A stretch of DNA of 64,000 nt, from assembly GCA_003260075.1 (NCBI GenBank), contig QLIY01000144.1, forward strand, positions 62,001 to 126,000. The letters run 5' to 3'. This DNA is from Phallusia mammillata (Eukaryota; Chordata; Ascidiacea; Phlebobranchia; Ascidiidae). The notes beneath the pieces were generated by a model. The model had not been told where the DNA came from, did not search any database, and saw nothing but the letters and a program-made list of their open reading frames with translations. The position numbers and the translations under genes are program-made. The stretch's first letter is position 1. The number at the start of each line of letters is the position of its first letter. Positions 11,785 through 23,301 of the stretch are shown here, piece by piece.

Positions 11785-13712
11785 ATGCAGAAAATTTACT
11801 CTGGGACGAACGTTGAAGTTACTCGACACGCAAATAGCGGTCCAAACTTGTCAAAAAAGTTATCTAAACGACTATCCGCAATTTATCCAGGTCCAGGCAG
11901 TCAGGTGGGCCTGTAAAATTTATTTCCAATAGGTTTAAGGTAGCCTATACTCTTATTTGTTGTCAATAGTTTTATGTAGCCTTGGTTGTCATATTAAGTT
12001 GAATTAAATTTTTTTTCGCTTGGTAAACGAACACATAGCCTCACAATTACACCAAAACAATAAGCAAGCCGGAAATAGCTGCGCAACGTTGAAACATTAT
12101 TAAGTGCAAAATAGTGGTTATAACATTATGGTAGACCATGACTAGCGCGCTGCAGCTACACTGTTTTTCGCATTAAACGTTTTGCAAACGTCTTTAGTTA
12201 CACAACATACGTGCTTCAACCGTAACAAAACTTTTCTTTAGCACAGACGTCGATTCGTCCTACATCCGCCGGGTCGCGCAAATTACCATCGGAAGTCAGC
12301 ATCTTACATCTGATGGTATCGAGACAGCGCCATCTGCAGGTTCTTATCGGAGCTATCAGCATAGCAATATTTGTCACAGGTGGGCACTATAGAGCAAAAT
12401 GTTTCTTAAAACATGGGCCCAGAAAAAGTTAATTTAAATAGGCAATTATTAAACAAATAGGCAATTATTAAACAAATAATATTCACCAACGTTGGGACGT
12501 TATAAAGCGCGACAAAGGTAAGAGCACAATTGGTAGAAAGATGATAAACGCGCTGCAGCTACACCGTTACTAAAAAGCGTTATGTGGCAGGGACTCACAT
12601 TAGAGCAGTGCTCTTCAACCTTTTTTGGCTTGGTGAACCCCGAAAGTTGTTGTGACAAACTCATGCACCCTGTTTACTTAAAAAGGTTAACTGAGACAAA
12701 AGCGATATGAAAAATCATTATCCATATCATCATGTCAATCAAACCGAGCGGAGCTTGCAAAAATTTTTGAATTGCCATATAGACGCCATATAGACTCATG
12801 CGCTTAATTGTATTTTTAACGGGCTCGTAGTACCATACCGGGGTTTGGATAATTTAAGTTGACCTGTTCTATTGTTACTTTGTTGGCAGGTTGCGCGGTG
12901 ACTGCCGTGTGTTTCACAAACACATATGACACCGTGATACCAGGTCAAATACTTGGCCCAGTTATGCTTATTTTCGGAGCAAGTGGTGCTATTTATTCAG
13001 GAGTTAATTTTCAAAAGTTCACTACAGAGCTCGAGGTATGAATAGCTCAATATGACATTACACTATTGTTCGCCTTAGTCCGGGTTTCTTGGTAGAGCTA
13101 CTAACGAACTCACAGTAGATCAGGTTTGCTAAATACCGGTGGATGGCGTAAAGAGCGCAGTTATTTGTAATAACTGACCACTGAGAAACTGGGGTAGGGT
13201 TCGGGACTAAATCTAACCTAAATAACTAGGTTTTTCGGTTGCTTTTTTGTTGTTATTATTATTATGAAACCTCAAAGCAACCTTAATAGCCCTAACCGTT
13301 AGCATTTTTTACACAAATTGCATTTAAAATATTTGCGTGCGCTAACTACTGGAAATTAGCAAATCCGGCTACCTTGAGTTCTTACGTTAGTAGCTCCACC
13401 GGGTTTCTTTACCATACGAAAACAAACATCAGTTAAGTCATATAATAAACATACTGTACAAGTTTTCGGCCAGTTGTCCTTTTGATCAAGTAACTTTTGA
13501 TGCAGTTTCTTTTCTAGTGTTTCTAAGTTATTTATTCCTAGGAAAAGATATTACGTCGTGATCGACTCTTTACAAGTTTTAAGGAGATCGAACGGGAATT
13601 AAATGAAAAAGAAAGCGGAAAATATTACTACGAAAAAGTAATGCCAAAACCACCCTCTGGAGACAGCTGTGATAGTTTGTACTTCAAACAGAAAAGCTCT
13701 TTGTTCAGTTGA
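11785..13712 (+). CDS. Small two-pass membrane protein, family not recognised
   Basis: Four exons, 11785..11904, 12247..12379, 12890..13035 and 13542..13712, join in phase to 189 residues. The start is the first ATG of an open frame that splices cleanly. The first 65 residues are basic and Ser-rich. Hydrophobic segments lie at about 70-94 (LQVLIGAISIAIFVTG) and 103-124 (GQILGPVMLIFGASGAIYSG), separated by a short loop with NTYDTV. A charged, helix-prone C-terminus (RDRLFTSFKEIERELNEKE) follows. No signal peptide was seen, so both ends may be cytoplasmic. I do not assign a function. Intron 1 holds a copy of a dispersed repeat. Upstream non-coding exons are possible. Confidence 0.75.
11998..12180. 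repeat. Dispersed interspersed repeat, copy 1
   Basis: This copy carries the blocks TTTTCGCTTGGTAAACGAAC, AAGCCGGAAATAGCTGCGCA and GCGCGCTGCAGCTACAC. The same order occurs near 32330-32480, 50830-51190, 55590-55700 and 57490-57630. It looks SINE- or MITE-like and is of unknown class. It lies in intron 1 of the two-TM gene. Confidence 0.6.
12486..12604. repeat. Dispersed repeat, 3' fragment
   Basis: It contains AAACGCGCTGCAGCTACACC and GCGTTATGTGGCAGGGACTC, the 3' part of the family seen most completely at 50830-51190. It is truncated at its 5' side and lies in an intron of the two-TM gene. Confidence 0.5.
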
Positions 13713-14098
13713 TTTTGTGCTTTTATCAAGTTTGTTGACTGATTTTAAAAGAATTAATAACAGCTTTAAGCAACAAAAGTCGTCTTGTGAGTTTTCAAAG
13801 GTGACAAAATACCAAGTATTTGGTAAACTTGAAAAAATCTTTTATTTTTATTTTCGTGTTACAAAATATGTCGCGTGTCGCCCAGTGTGTGTGTGTGACG
13901 TAACGCGACACTTAATAATGACTACAAAAAAATTACGACCAGCTGTTGGCAAATGGCAATTTAAACATTTTTTGCAAGTTTTAGAACTTTTTTTGGAAGT
14001 TTTTTTTTAAACTTTGCATTGGGTAAAAATATGCATTGACGCGAAGTTGTTATCTTGGACTGAAAAGGCAACAACAGTGCAATCAACTACTGCACGAA
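13713..14098. other. Spacer between the two-TM gene and the homeodomain-repeat gene
   Basis: About 390 bases between two genes on the same strand. It must hold the 3' UTR of the first and the promoter or trans-splice acceptor of the second. I see no clear AATAAA. Operon-type organisation is possible in tunicates, but the gap is longer than usual for that. Confidence 0.3.
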
Positions 14099-17000
14099 AT
14101 GACATCAATAGTTGAAAATCAGTCAACAAGTCTTACCCACAAATCGTTCATTAGTGGAAGTAGCTTGCCTTCAACGTATGTGGATCGTCCTGCGAGCAAA
14201 TTAACGAACTTTCAACATCGAATTTTACTGAAGAACATTGGAAACTTGTGGCCGCCAGACTCTTTAGCTTGCAGTGTCAGTTCAAGTGATTTGCAACACA
14301 TTGACAGCAAGATAAAGTGGTTCAAAGGTTGGATGAAAGGTATGTTTTCTTTCTTATTGTCGTTGTTTTCACCAACACATCATTAATTGTCTGTTGTTTG
14401 GACTGTTTTTGCGCTAAACGTTGTAATAACTTAATAATTTTTACAAAAAAGAATTCCTATACATGTACTGCTTATGATGTTTACTTGACCACATCGTATA
14501 AAGGTTTTTACCCTACTGTTTGTGCAATAAAGGGTTGCATACGATCGAGTCTATAATTCCTCAGATAAAATTGCTATTCATGTTATTTGTAAAGCATTCA
14601 CTAAATTCACTTTTACAGGACTCTGCTATTTACCTCAAAAGCACAGTCATGTTGATGTACAAAAATCTCTCAACTGGCTCTGGACCAATAAAAAATATGC
14701 ACACCGCAGAAAGTTGCAACGAGTTCGACAACAAACTGGGTTATCTACAAGATGTATGAAGGCCTGGTTGAAGTGGAAACAAGCAGAATTATGTCAAGAT
14801 CTTCAACGAAAGGTTACTTCATTTTTAGCTCAATAAATAATTATTTATGTTTTTATGATAAGCTGCAGACAGTGCACACTGTTTCAAAGTTCTTATCAGT
14901 ACAGGTCATAGGTTGAAACAGTGTGCACTGTCTGCAGTTCATTTATTGGCTCTATTCTTACATATATTTTTATGCCTCCTGAAAAAGTTCGTTTGTTGCA
15001 AACTGATAACTTATTCCGATAATTACTACAAATTGGTACTGCAGTATTATCCTTGAGTTAATTCAAGTTTTTTACTGTTTCAGAAGCAATTTATTATCTA
15101 TCATATTCAGTCAGGTGTTTTACTCTTGTAATGTAGCCAATGTATTATTTTCTGCAGATGTTGTGTCACATATTTCACGAGGACAGATATCCAAACTCCT
15201 GCACCATCAAGGCATTGTCTATTCATACAAGCCTCTCTGCCTCTGACATTTCGCTGTGGTTTTTGGTGGCAAGAGTGCTTGATGATGCAATTGACAATCA
15301 CAGGGCAGAAAAAGATGAAATGGTAGGTCTTTATCATCAAAGGCACTTTAAAGGGTCTAAACTTAAGTCACTAAGTAATATATACTTACCATGTTTGCAG
15401 AAATTCAGGCAATAGTGTAATTGTGAAAGTAAATTTTATGTCTTAAACTGCTTTGTGTGTTTTTATTTGATCACAAACTTTTACCAAATTAACAATTCAA
15501 AGACAATGCAAAGTATCTACTACTATTGTGAATGTACCAGTACCAATTTCTACACCCAGACTTTGGTGACGCATAAAATATACGGACAAGTAATGATAAT
15601 TGCATACCAGTTTATTGCGAAATTCATGTAAGGGATTTGTAGAAATTGTAAATGTTAAGAAAATTTTTAAGTTAATTGCATGATTTGGTTACTTGCATAA
15701 AAAAGCTTGCTGAATTAATTCTGCGATTGATGGTAGTTATCTGTACCTTGAAAAATTTGTTTATGAAATTAATCTTAAATATTTTTACAGATTCTTTGGA
15801 GAATGTTCGAGCACTGCAAAACTGTTGGTCAGGTGCAGGACAAAGATGTAGACCTGATTTCAGACCTTCTAGACATGGACAGTGCAGCAGTATACAAAAT
15901 ATTTCAACACTGGTGTTATATACATAATGTGGCAAGCCTGATGACAGCAAAAAAATATTTGGTGGTTGAAGACTGGTTTCAGATGTTTGAAAGTCCAACA
16001 TCGAAAAATATTGCTCTGTCTCCTTCTGATCAGGTATACTTTCACTGTGGTATATCAGTGTGTAAGAGGTGGCATTTTGAATTAGGGCTAGAGTATGAAA
16101 TATATCTTCAAGCTGTTATACCAGATGTGGTTGACCTTTTAGCACTATGTATCAATCACTTTTATCGGGTTGTCCCACATAAACAACTACTAATCCTAAA
16201 AAAGTGACAAATTTAAGATTCAGTAAACTTCGGTTACACCGGATCTTTGCCTATTTTGGAAAAAAACTTAAAGGGACAAGTGATTTGTAATGTGGTAAGG
16301 CTTTGACTATAGCTAATCAGGATCATTGCATAATCCGGACAAATTCTTTGGTCCAACTGAGTCCGGATTAACGGAGGTTTACTGCATTTTCTTTTCCAGG
16401 TTTTATTAATGGTATGAAACGTAAAATCTTGGAGTAACATTTTAGAAAAGATGCAATTTGTTGTGGATTATCATGGTAGTAATTAGTAACAAAACATATT
16501 GTGCAGCAAGATTTCACCATTTTTTGTCTTGTTAAAAACAAATTCTTCTTTGTGTGTTTTAGCCAGAGAAGGCAGGTTCCTCAAAACAACAAACACCTTT
16601 TTCTGCAGGTACTGTACAAACCCATTCAATATTGCATAAAACTATTTCACACATGGTAAAAGATAGGAATATAATTGATGCAAAGTAACCATTTGGTTTA
16701 ATATTTTCACACATGCTAGCTAACTAAATTCAAAATTTAAAAAGAAAATGAAACAAGAACAAATGGTAGATAAAAGATAAAACAGTTTTTGTGTATTGCA
16801 AACAAACATGATAGTCAATGTTTTCTTTTTAATTTACACATGTTGGTTGTAAACACAAAATCATTTTTGCATACAAATGACTACAAATAACGGCCAAACT
16901 TGTTTATTGAAGGTGTCAACTGACAAGAAACTGTAGCCTCAGTGCAGTCGCAGATCATGTGACACATTAATTGTGGTTTCGGGATGTGAACCAAAACAGA

Positions 17001-20000
17001 TGATGGTGGGATTTCGTGAACATTTTTAAGCAATTGTAGATTTTTTTCACAAAATATTTTCATACCACACTTTGAATTGTTATGTCATTAATTTTGTCAT
17101 ACCTGTGAAATTTTAGCAGTTTGTAAGATTTTTTGTAAAAATATGTACATTGTTTTATTTAAGAGGGCAAAATTTGTGGGTTTTAGTTGACATAAATATG
17201 TGGTTTAAAAGTGTGTCTTGTAGTCTACATGATGTGACTACACCATTAGTGCAGCTTTGTCAGTAGCTGTACTGACTAAATGGTCACTTATTGTTTCTAG
17301 CACTCCAAACAGCGCCAAAGAGAGTCACATTTACCTTTTACGGATACTGAAATAAATATAAAACTACAGTTTTGTAAAACAAAAATATTTTGACAAAAAA
17401 ATAATGTTAAATTTTTAAAGCCCATTTATGATAATTGTAGATCTACATAATTTCTTACACTTTGCAATTTTAGGTGTATTACCACAATACAATGTATCAT
17501 CATCTTCCAAGTTTTCGTCAACAAAAAACAGCTGCAGCAATTTTACTTTAACGCCGTCAACACAGGATGGTTGCCATCAACATCAGCAATGTCATAAAAT
17601 TCCTGGGTCATTACCACCAAAGTTATCATCAGTCAATGTTAAAGAGAATTCGCTGAGTCGCTGTGAAGTTATATCAGAAAATGATGAGTCAGGTTTAAGT
17701 CCGGGTGACCCAGCTATGGTTTTGTTTTCGGAACATTTTCATCGCTACGTTCGAAAACAACTGAAAAAAATGAGACGCAGTCAATCCAAGTCGGGAATCC
17801 CAAAGAAAGCTGTTGTTATTAATAGGAATGTAAGAAAAAAGTGCAATAAAAAGGTAATATCACCCACGTTTTATGTGTTGTCAATTGCTGTCCTGCATAT
17901 GTGCGGTTTTTAACACATTAGACACAATTTAATTACTAGTATAAGATACGCTTGTGATTTTTAAGGTTTGAAAGATTGCATCTGACTGAGCCATGGGGAA
18001 AATCTACCAACACCATACCTCATGACTGACCCACATTAAGGGAATATTTAAAATCTGATACAAAGAGTACTAATACCTATTTAAAACAATATATTGTTTA
18101 AAATATTCTGCCAAATCTCAGCACATGTTATTGTTTTGTGTTCATAAGGTGGTTGACCAAAACGTTTCCCAAATATTTCCAAGAATAAAGTTGGGCCTGC
18201 TGTGGGAGGTAATAGATGCCAGACTTTGTGTTTCTGTAGAATAAATGTGTCAAGAAACCTTGTTTTTTTTTTCAATCCCTGAAAGCTCCTAAAGGGTTAT
18301 AAAATGGGGGGTTAAGCAACTCTAATATGTACATCAGTGGTTCTCAAACTCGGTTTTCGGGGCAGCATGCCCCAACAACTTATTTTGCGGCTCGCACCAG
18401 ACCTCAGAAAACCACCAAACATTGCTATTTTAGCTTTCAAAGTAATAATCTTTAGTGATTTTCTCAAGGTTTCGTTTTTTTGCGGCTCTCTACACACTTA
18501 AAAAACTACCATTTGGCCCCGACAATAAAAAAGTTTGAGAACCACTGATGTATATACTGATGAAACCTCATGGAATGTTCGAAAAATTCTGTGTAATGCA
18601 TCTGTTTTTTAGCCTAAGGGAGGTTCTAAATACCCATCGTTTCATAAACAAGATGAGCCAGACGTGCAATTTGTGGCTTGTTTAAAACCAGGAAAGATGA
18701 AGTGTAAAAAGGAAGCATCGATGAAACTTGCCCAATCCCAGGTAGAAGCATCCTTAACAACAACAAATATTTAATATAGCACTACAAGCCAATTACATTT
18801 CAAACAGGATATGTTAATATATTTACAAGCCTAAATGTTTTGGCACATATGGATGTTGAAAGCAACTTGCTGTATTGTCAGATGTTAATGATTTTGCCAT
18901 CATCAGTGATATAGAGATCTAAATCTGTCAAACCCAATTTTATACTTTGATTTCTACCAGTCAAACTTTTTTATTGTGATAAACCACATAAAACGAGTTT
19001 AACATGTTGTAGGATTTAAACTTGTTTGAAAAGTCAAGTCTTCCTACTGATATTGCCATCCGAGATTTGGGCGGTCCATCAGCAGCTGTTGATGCATTGT
19101 ACGATGCACTTAATAACTCTGATGAAGGTATTTTATGTGCTCTACCAACATTTTGCAATTACTTTAAATTGCATTAAAGCTACCCTAAAAACATTTGTGT
19201 ACTTTACAAACATAAATACATGTGGCCATAGTAGTTCGTTAAGTTTGGATTAAGTGAAATTGAAAGCCAATGAACTTAGTGATAACATTTATTACAACGG
19301 TGTAATTGTTGTAATATGTGCACAAAAATGTTGTATTTACGATACATACGCTTTTTGGGGGGCTTTGTTTTTGGTCACGCTATATCTCAAATCAATGTTT
19401 TGAATTCCAAAATCATGTTAAAAACCAAACTTCAGAGGTTCATTTGTCAAAGAGTGGGTAACTATTGATTAGATTTTAGCCCTCTGTTTAACATTTTTAC
19501 TTTGTTGTTTTTTAGAAGAAGAAAGTGACAGTGAAACAGAAATCATTACAATTGATTCTGATTCTGACAATAACCAAGAACAATCCTATATATTACCTTC
19601 CACCTCCAAGTCTGAAGATAATCTACCAGTAAGGAATGTGATGTATTGTACCTGACAGTTATGACTCTTGCATATACAGAGCTTTCGCCAGGGATAATTA
19701 ACTGTGCTATTGTGTTGTAATCAGCTGCAAATACATGTTTTGTAAACTTTGGCCCTGTATTTCAAATGTACATACTTTTCAAAAGTAATTCTTAACCTTT
19801 TTCCTTGCTGACACCTCCCTTGAAGTCACCAATTAGTTTTTGCACTCTCCCCCCTGATTCAGCATTTTTGCATCACCCTATTAATAGGTCTGACATCCCT
19901 GGTTAAAAACCGATGGTATAAAACTACAATACACCCGATTTGCCAAGCATTGGTAATTCAATTTCACCACTTAAAACAATGTTTTCAATCTTTTTTTACT

Positions 20001-20339
20001 TGTATTATTGTTGTTCTAATTGATTGCAATGTTTAAGAAGCGCTAACAAAAGTTAACTGTTAACAACAATCAATCCGGTGTTACTACTGGTTAAGTTAAA
20101 TTTCTTTTTTTTGTACGTTGTAGACTTCTCATGACTCCCCACCATCATTAAATGAACAGAGTGAATCAAATGAAGAATCTGACTCCTGCAGCGACTTGTT
20201 TTATCTTTTTCAGACTCCCAAAAGGATTGGTAAGCACTTTTTCCAAAAATTGATTTTGAAAAAAACACATTTACTCACATCTGTATTTACCACAGAAACA
20301 ACTTCAAGTACCCAAGAAGAACAGCTTTTAGATACCTGA
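14099..20339 (+). CDS. Protein with four divergent homeodomain-like repeats and an acidic SIM-like motif
   Basis: Eleven exons join in phase to 591 residues: 14099..14339, 14619..14812, 15158..15322, 15791..16033, 16563..16608, 17474..17853, 18613..18741, 19013..19127, 19516..19628, 20124..20229, 20296..20339. The N-terminal 281 residues hold four consecutive units shaped like homeodomains, each ending in a recognition-helix-like segment: IKWFKGWMKG (about 72-81), LSTRCMKAWLKWKQ (122-135), LSASDISLWFLVAR (171-184) and DSAAVYKIFQHWCY (230-243). The second and third have the LS-x(4-5)-aromatic spacing best conserved, and the third also has RYP before helix 2. A Ser-rich basic stretch and then Ser/Asp-rich acidic exons follow, with EIITIDSDSD (513-522), a SUMO-interaction-like motif. 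ZHX and HOMEZ proteins also carry several atypical homeodomains; I cannot call orthology. A nuclear DNA- or chromatin-binding role is inferred. The ATG at 14099 is the first in frame after a stop, but a further 5' exon is possible. Confidence 0.75.
14862..14938. repeat. Fold-back repeat in an intron
   Basis: GCTGCAGACAGTGCACACTG near 14862 is mirrored by CAGTGTGCACTGTCTGCAG ending near 14937, giving a stem of about 25 bp around a 27-base loop. Related single arms occur at 45888 and 47621, so this is probably a mobile fold-back or MITE family. Confidence 0.6.
16221..16384. mobile_element. pogo/Tigger-like MITE (164 bp)
   Basis: It starts CAGTAAACTTCGGTTACACC and ends with the inverted counterpart GGATTAACGGAGGTTTACTG. 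CAGTAAAC-type termini are typical of pogo/Tigger elements. A relative lies at 31704-31889. It is in an intron of the homeodomain-repeat gene. Confidence 0.65.
18335..18547. mobile_element. Non-autonomous hAT element (213 bp)
   Basis: The termini are CAGTGGTTCTCAAACT and AGTTTGAGAACCACTG, perfect inverted repeats over 16 bases. The flanks are ATGTACAT and ATGTATAT, a 7 of 8 target duplication. It lies in an intron of the homeodomain-repeat gene. Confidence 0.85.
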
Positions 20340-21317
20340 TTTGCCTCTAAATTAGTGCATTTAAAAAACTTTGCAAGTGTTTGTTATTTTGCAAGTTTTA
20401 CCACTAACTGTTCTTATATATTTTCTTGTTGAGATCATTTTATTGGTGTGTCAGTGTTTTTAATGTATTTTTGTTTTTATGGTACGCTTTTTGGGGAATA
20501 TGGTTGTGCTTGCCAGGATTCTTATCAGCTTGTGGCTGTGTTTCAGTTTCATTTGACTTGTGGTTTCTCTTTGTATTGGAAGTGTGAACTTTCTTTTTTC
20601 TCAGAAATATACTTTTATCATGAGAACTGTTGGCTACATTCAGAACATACTGTTCAGGAGCACTACTTCGCACAAACAAAGTTGTTGGTTCTGAACTCAG
20701 ACATGCCTTTTTGTATTTTAACTGAAGCACAAAACGTAAGTAGCATTGCTGCAACCCAATAAAACTAGATGTCCAACATGCTAACTCACGGGTGGGCAGC
20801 CTACAGACCTGGGACCACATCCGGCCAGCGAGTTAAAGTAAAGTTTGCCTACAGTCTTATTTCATTGCATGAGTATCGTTGCGGGCGCTTCTGCAATATT
20901 ACTACTTCTTTACCCGGCGCATGCAAAAAGGTTGCCTGCCTTTGTGCTAACTGCTTAAACCAAAAGAGGCACAAGCCAGTTTTTGCCTATTGATTAAGAA
21001 AACTCGCTTTATTAAAAAATAGAAACATACATATATTTATTTCTATGTACACAATAAAGGGGGGGGGGACGCCTTTGTGCTAACTGCTTAAACCAAAAGA
21101 CGCACAAGCCAGTTTTTGCTTATTGATTAAAAAATAGAAACATACATATATTTATTTCTATGTACACAATAAAATTTACTTTACACACCTCACAAAAAAT
21201 CAAAATTAAAACAGTATTTTTACCATAATTAGGAAGACAGCAATGCAAAAAATGGCAACAAATACATGATCAGATACAACAACTCATAATTATGCTGAAG
21301 ATTTCATCCATTTTAGC
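20340..21317. other. Intergenic between convergent genes, with a haplotype overlap
   Basis: This holds the 3' UTRs of the plus-strand homeodomain-repeat gene and the minus-strand CFAP90-like gene. CCCAATAAAA near 20756 is a possible polyadenylation signal for the former. About 100 bases (CGCCTTTGTGCTAACTGCTT-like) occur on both sides of ten G at 21059-21068. No exon was seen. Confidence 0.4.
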
Positions 21318-22689
21318 TTAACAAGGGGTGATATTTCCAAAGCCCTGTTCTGCTGAGAATGTAATTCCATTATTTGTAAGAAATTCTCGTGTCTTAATGA
21401 TCCTGACATGCTTACGGTCAGGATGGTCAACAGCCATGTGAAGTTTTTGGCCATAAACTGTTGACATCAGTGAGGGTACAGGTTTCGAAACTTCCTGAAA
21501 GTAACACATAGATCAAGACAAAATTGCAGGAACAGTCAAATAAACGTCAATATGCAAAAGTAATGGACATACCCAATTGTCAGAACTTTTTTATGCAACT
21601 AAGTGGTTTATACAATTAACTGGACAATTTTATAACAAACAGTTGGGTTTTATGTTTCCTAAGCAATTAAATGGATTATGTAATTAACCGAATTCATTTG
21701 TACTATTTCTAGCAACATTAGTGTTAAAAGTGAAAAGCTAAATAGTAAGGTTATGAAATGTTCTTCTGTTTTTGGTTTGTGATTTTTAGTGTCGTCTTAG
21801 TAACTAATAAAAGTGTGTTTCTGTCACTCTACTCCAAAATTACAGCCTCATACCTCATCATGGACATTTAGGCCTCGACTTTTTGCATGTGGGGGGGGGG
21901 CTATACAATTAACTGGAAAATTTTATAACAAATAGTTGGGTTTTATGATTCCTAAGCAATTAAATGGATTATCTAATTAACCGAATTCATTTGTACTATT
22001 TCTAGCAACATTAGTGTTAAATGTTAAAAGTGAAAAGCTAAATAGTAAGGTTATGAAATGTTTTTTAGTTTTTGGTTTGTGATTTTTAGTGTCGTCTTAG
22101 TAACTAATAAAAGTGTGTTTCTGTCACTCTACTGCAATTTTTCAGCCTCATACCTCATCATGGACATTTAGGCCTCGACTTTTTGCATGTTCTCGGTCAC
22201 ACCGATGTAATTTATTGTTGAAGCTGTTTTCCCATCTGAACAAGCGGTTGTACGTAGAATTTTCCCTCACCTGAAACAAAAAATGCTACATGATTACACG
22301 AATTTCCTACACTATAGCCAAAATACAGGTATAAAACACACATGCCTATAAAATTTACTTAAATATAATTTGCTGTTGCAATACAAAGTTTTTGCAATAA
22401 AAACGCTTTAACTTCAGCTCGTATATATTTGAATTAAAACATTGGTGCAATCACTTTGATTAGTTTCATCTTATAATTCGCCGGTAATGTTATAATAAAT
22501 AGTCAGTTTCAATGAGTTCTAACTGTCAAGTTATCAAACCTTTTGCTCATTATTGAAGTAAGTTAATTGCCGTGCAGTTTCTCTGCTCGTTGGAATCGCG
22601 CCAAACGCACTTTGGGCTGACAAAGGCAGTTGCCCTTTTTGCACAAAAACGTCGTTGATTTTTAGGTTTTGTTCATCTATCTCACCCAT
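21318..22689 (-). CDS. cfap90: CFAP90/C5orf49-like cilia- and flagella-associated protein
   Basis: Three exons, complement(21318..21494, 22154..22270, 22540..22689), join in phase to 147 residues starting MGEIDEQNLK. The central LHRCDREHAKSRGLNVHDE, the following KPVPSLMSTVYGQKL and the NNGITF near the end match my recollection of the small CFAP90 (C5orf49) family. The length also fits that family. CFAP90 is an axonemal microtubule-associated component; that role is family knowledge, not seen here. No signal peptide or membrane segment. A duplicated fragment of exon 2 (about 21846-21890) lies before the 10-G placeholder at 21891-21900 and is an assembly artefact. The gene is divergent from MDC1. 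The assignment rests on recalled motif similarity and should be confirmed by search. Confidence 0.65.
21601..22196. repeat. Haplotype overlap joined by a 10-G placeholder
   Basis: About 285 bases are present twice (roughly 21609-21890 and 21901-22189) around ten G at 21891-21900. The copies differ by SNPs and small indels. The overlap includes part of exon 2 of the CFAP90-like gene, which should be counted once, from the right-hand copy. Confidence 0.75.
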
Positions 22690-23032
22690 GTTTAATAGAT
22701 TTGTAATTATTGAAAGGTAAGTTTGCAAGTAAATCCCGCGGGAGCACGGTATCGTAACTATGTAACCTACGCCAGATGTTTGTTATTGCAAGATTTATCC
22801 TCGCAACTACAATCATTAAATATCATTTTTCTATGAGAACATCGGTACATCAATGTTTTGTTCGATAGATTATTGAAATCTATAAAAAACTGTTATAAAA
22901 AATCTTTGTTTTTTTTAAAAATTTTTTTTGATGTTTTGAACAGTTTTTACATCTTTATTTTTCTGTGTTTTTGCGATTGGAAATTGTCGTTCGTTTGTTA
23001 TAAAAACGACCAAAAGAGTATTTTTGTAACAA

Positions 23033-23119
<87 letters not shown>

Positions 23120-23301
23120 TGAACCAAGTTGTTTTAGCAGTTTAAGAAAATATTTTAAAATAAATTGCATTGTTATAAATTTTATGTCCGCTGTGTCCAG
23201 TCATGCGTTGCAAAGAGCGCGACCGCAAATGCAAAACAACAATAATTATTGGAAGTAAAATATTGTAAATTGGTAGTATTTTGTGGTTTTATGCAGTGAG
23301 C
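22690..23301. other. Divergent intergenic region with an 86-base G gap
   Basis: About 610 bases separate the start codons of the minus-strand CFAP90-like gene and plus-strand MDC1, so both promoters share this spacer. A run of 86 G (23033-23118) is probably an unresolved gap. The true length and any core promoter elements therefore cannot be read here. Open frames through the G run are artefacts. Confidence 0.5.

Noticed and set aside
22858-23170. Open frames encoding long poly-Gly or poly-Pro tracts
   Set aside because: They run through an 86-base G run that behaves like a gap placeholder. The same holds for 377-754 and 44911-45258.
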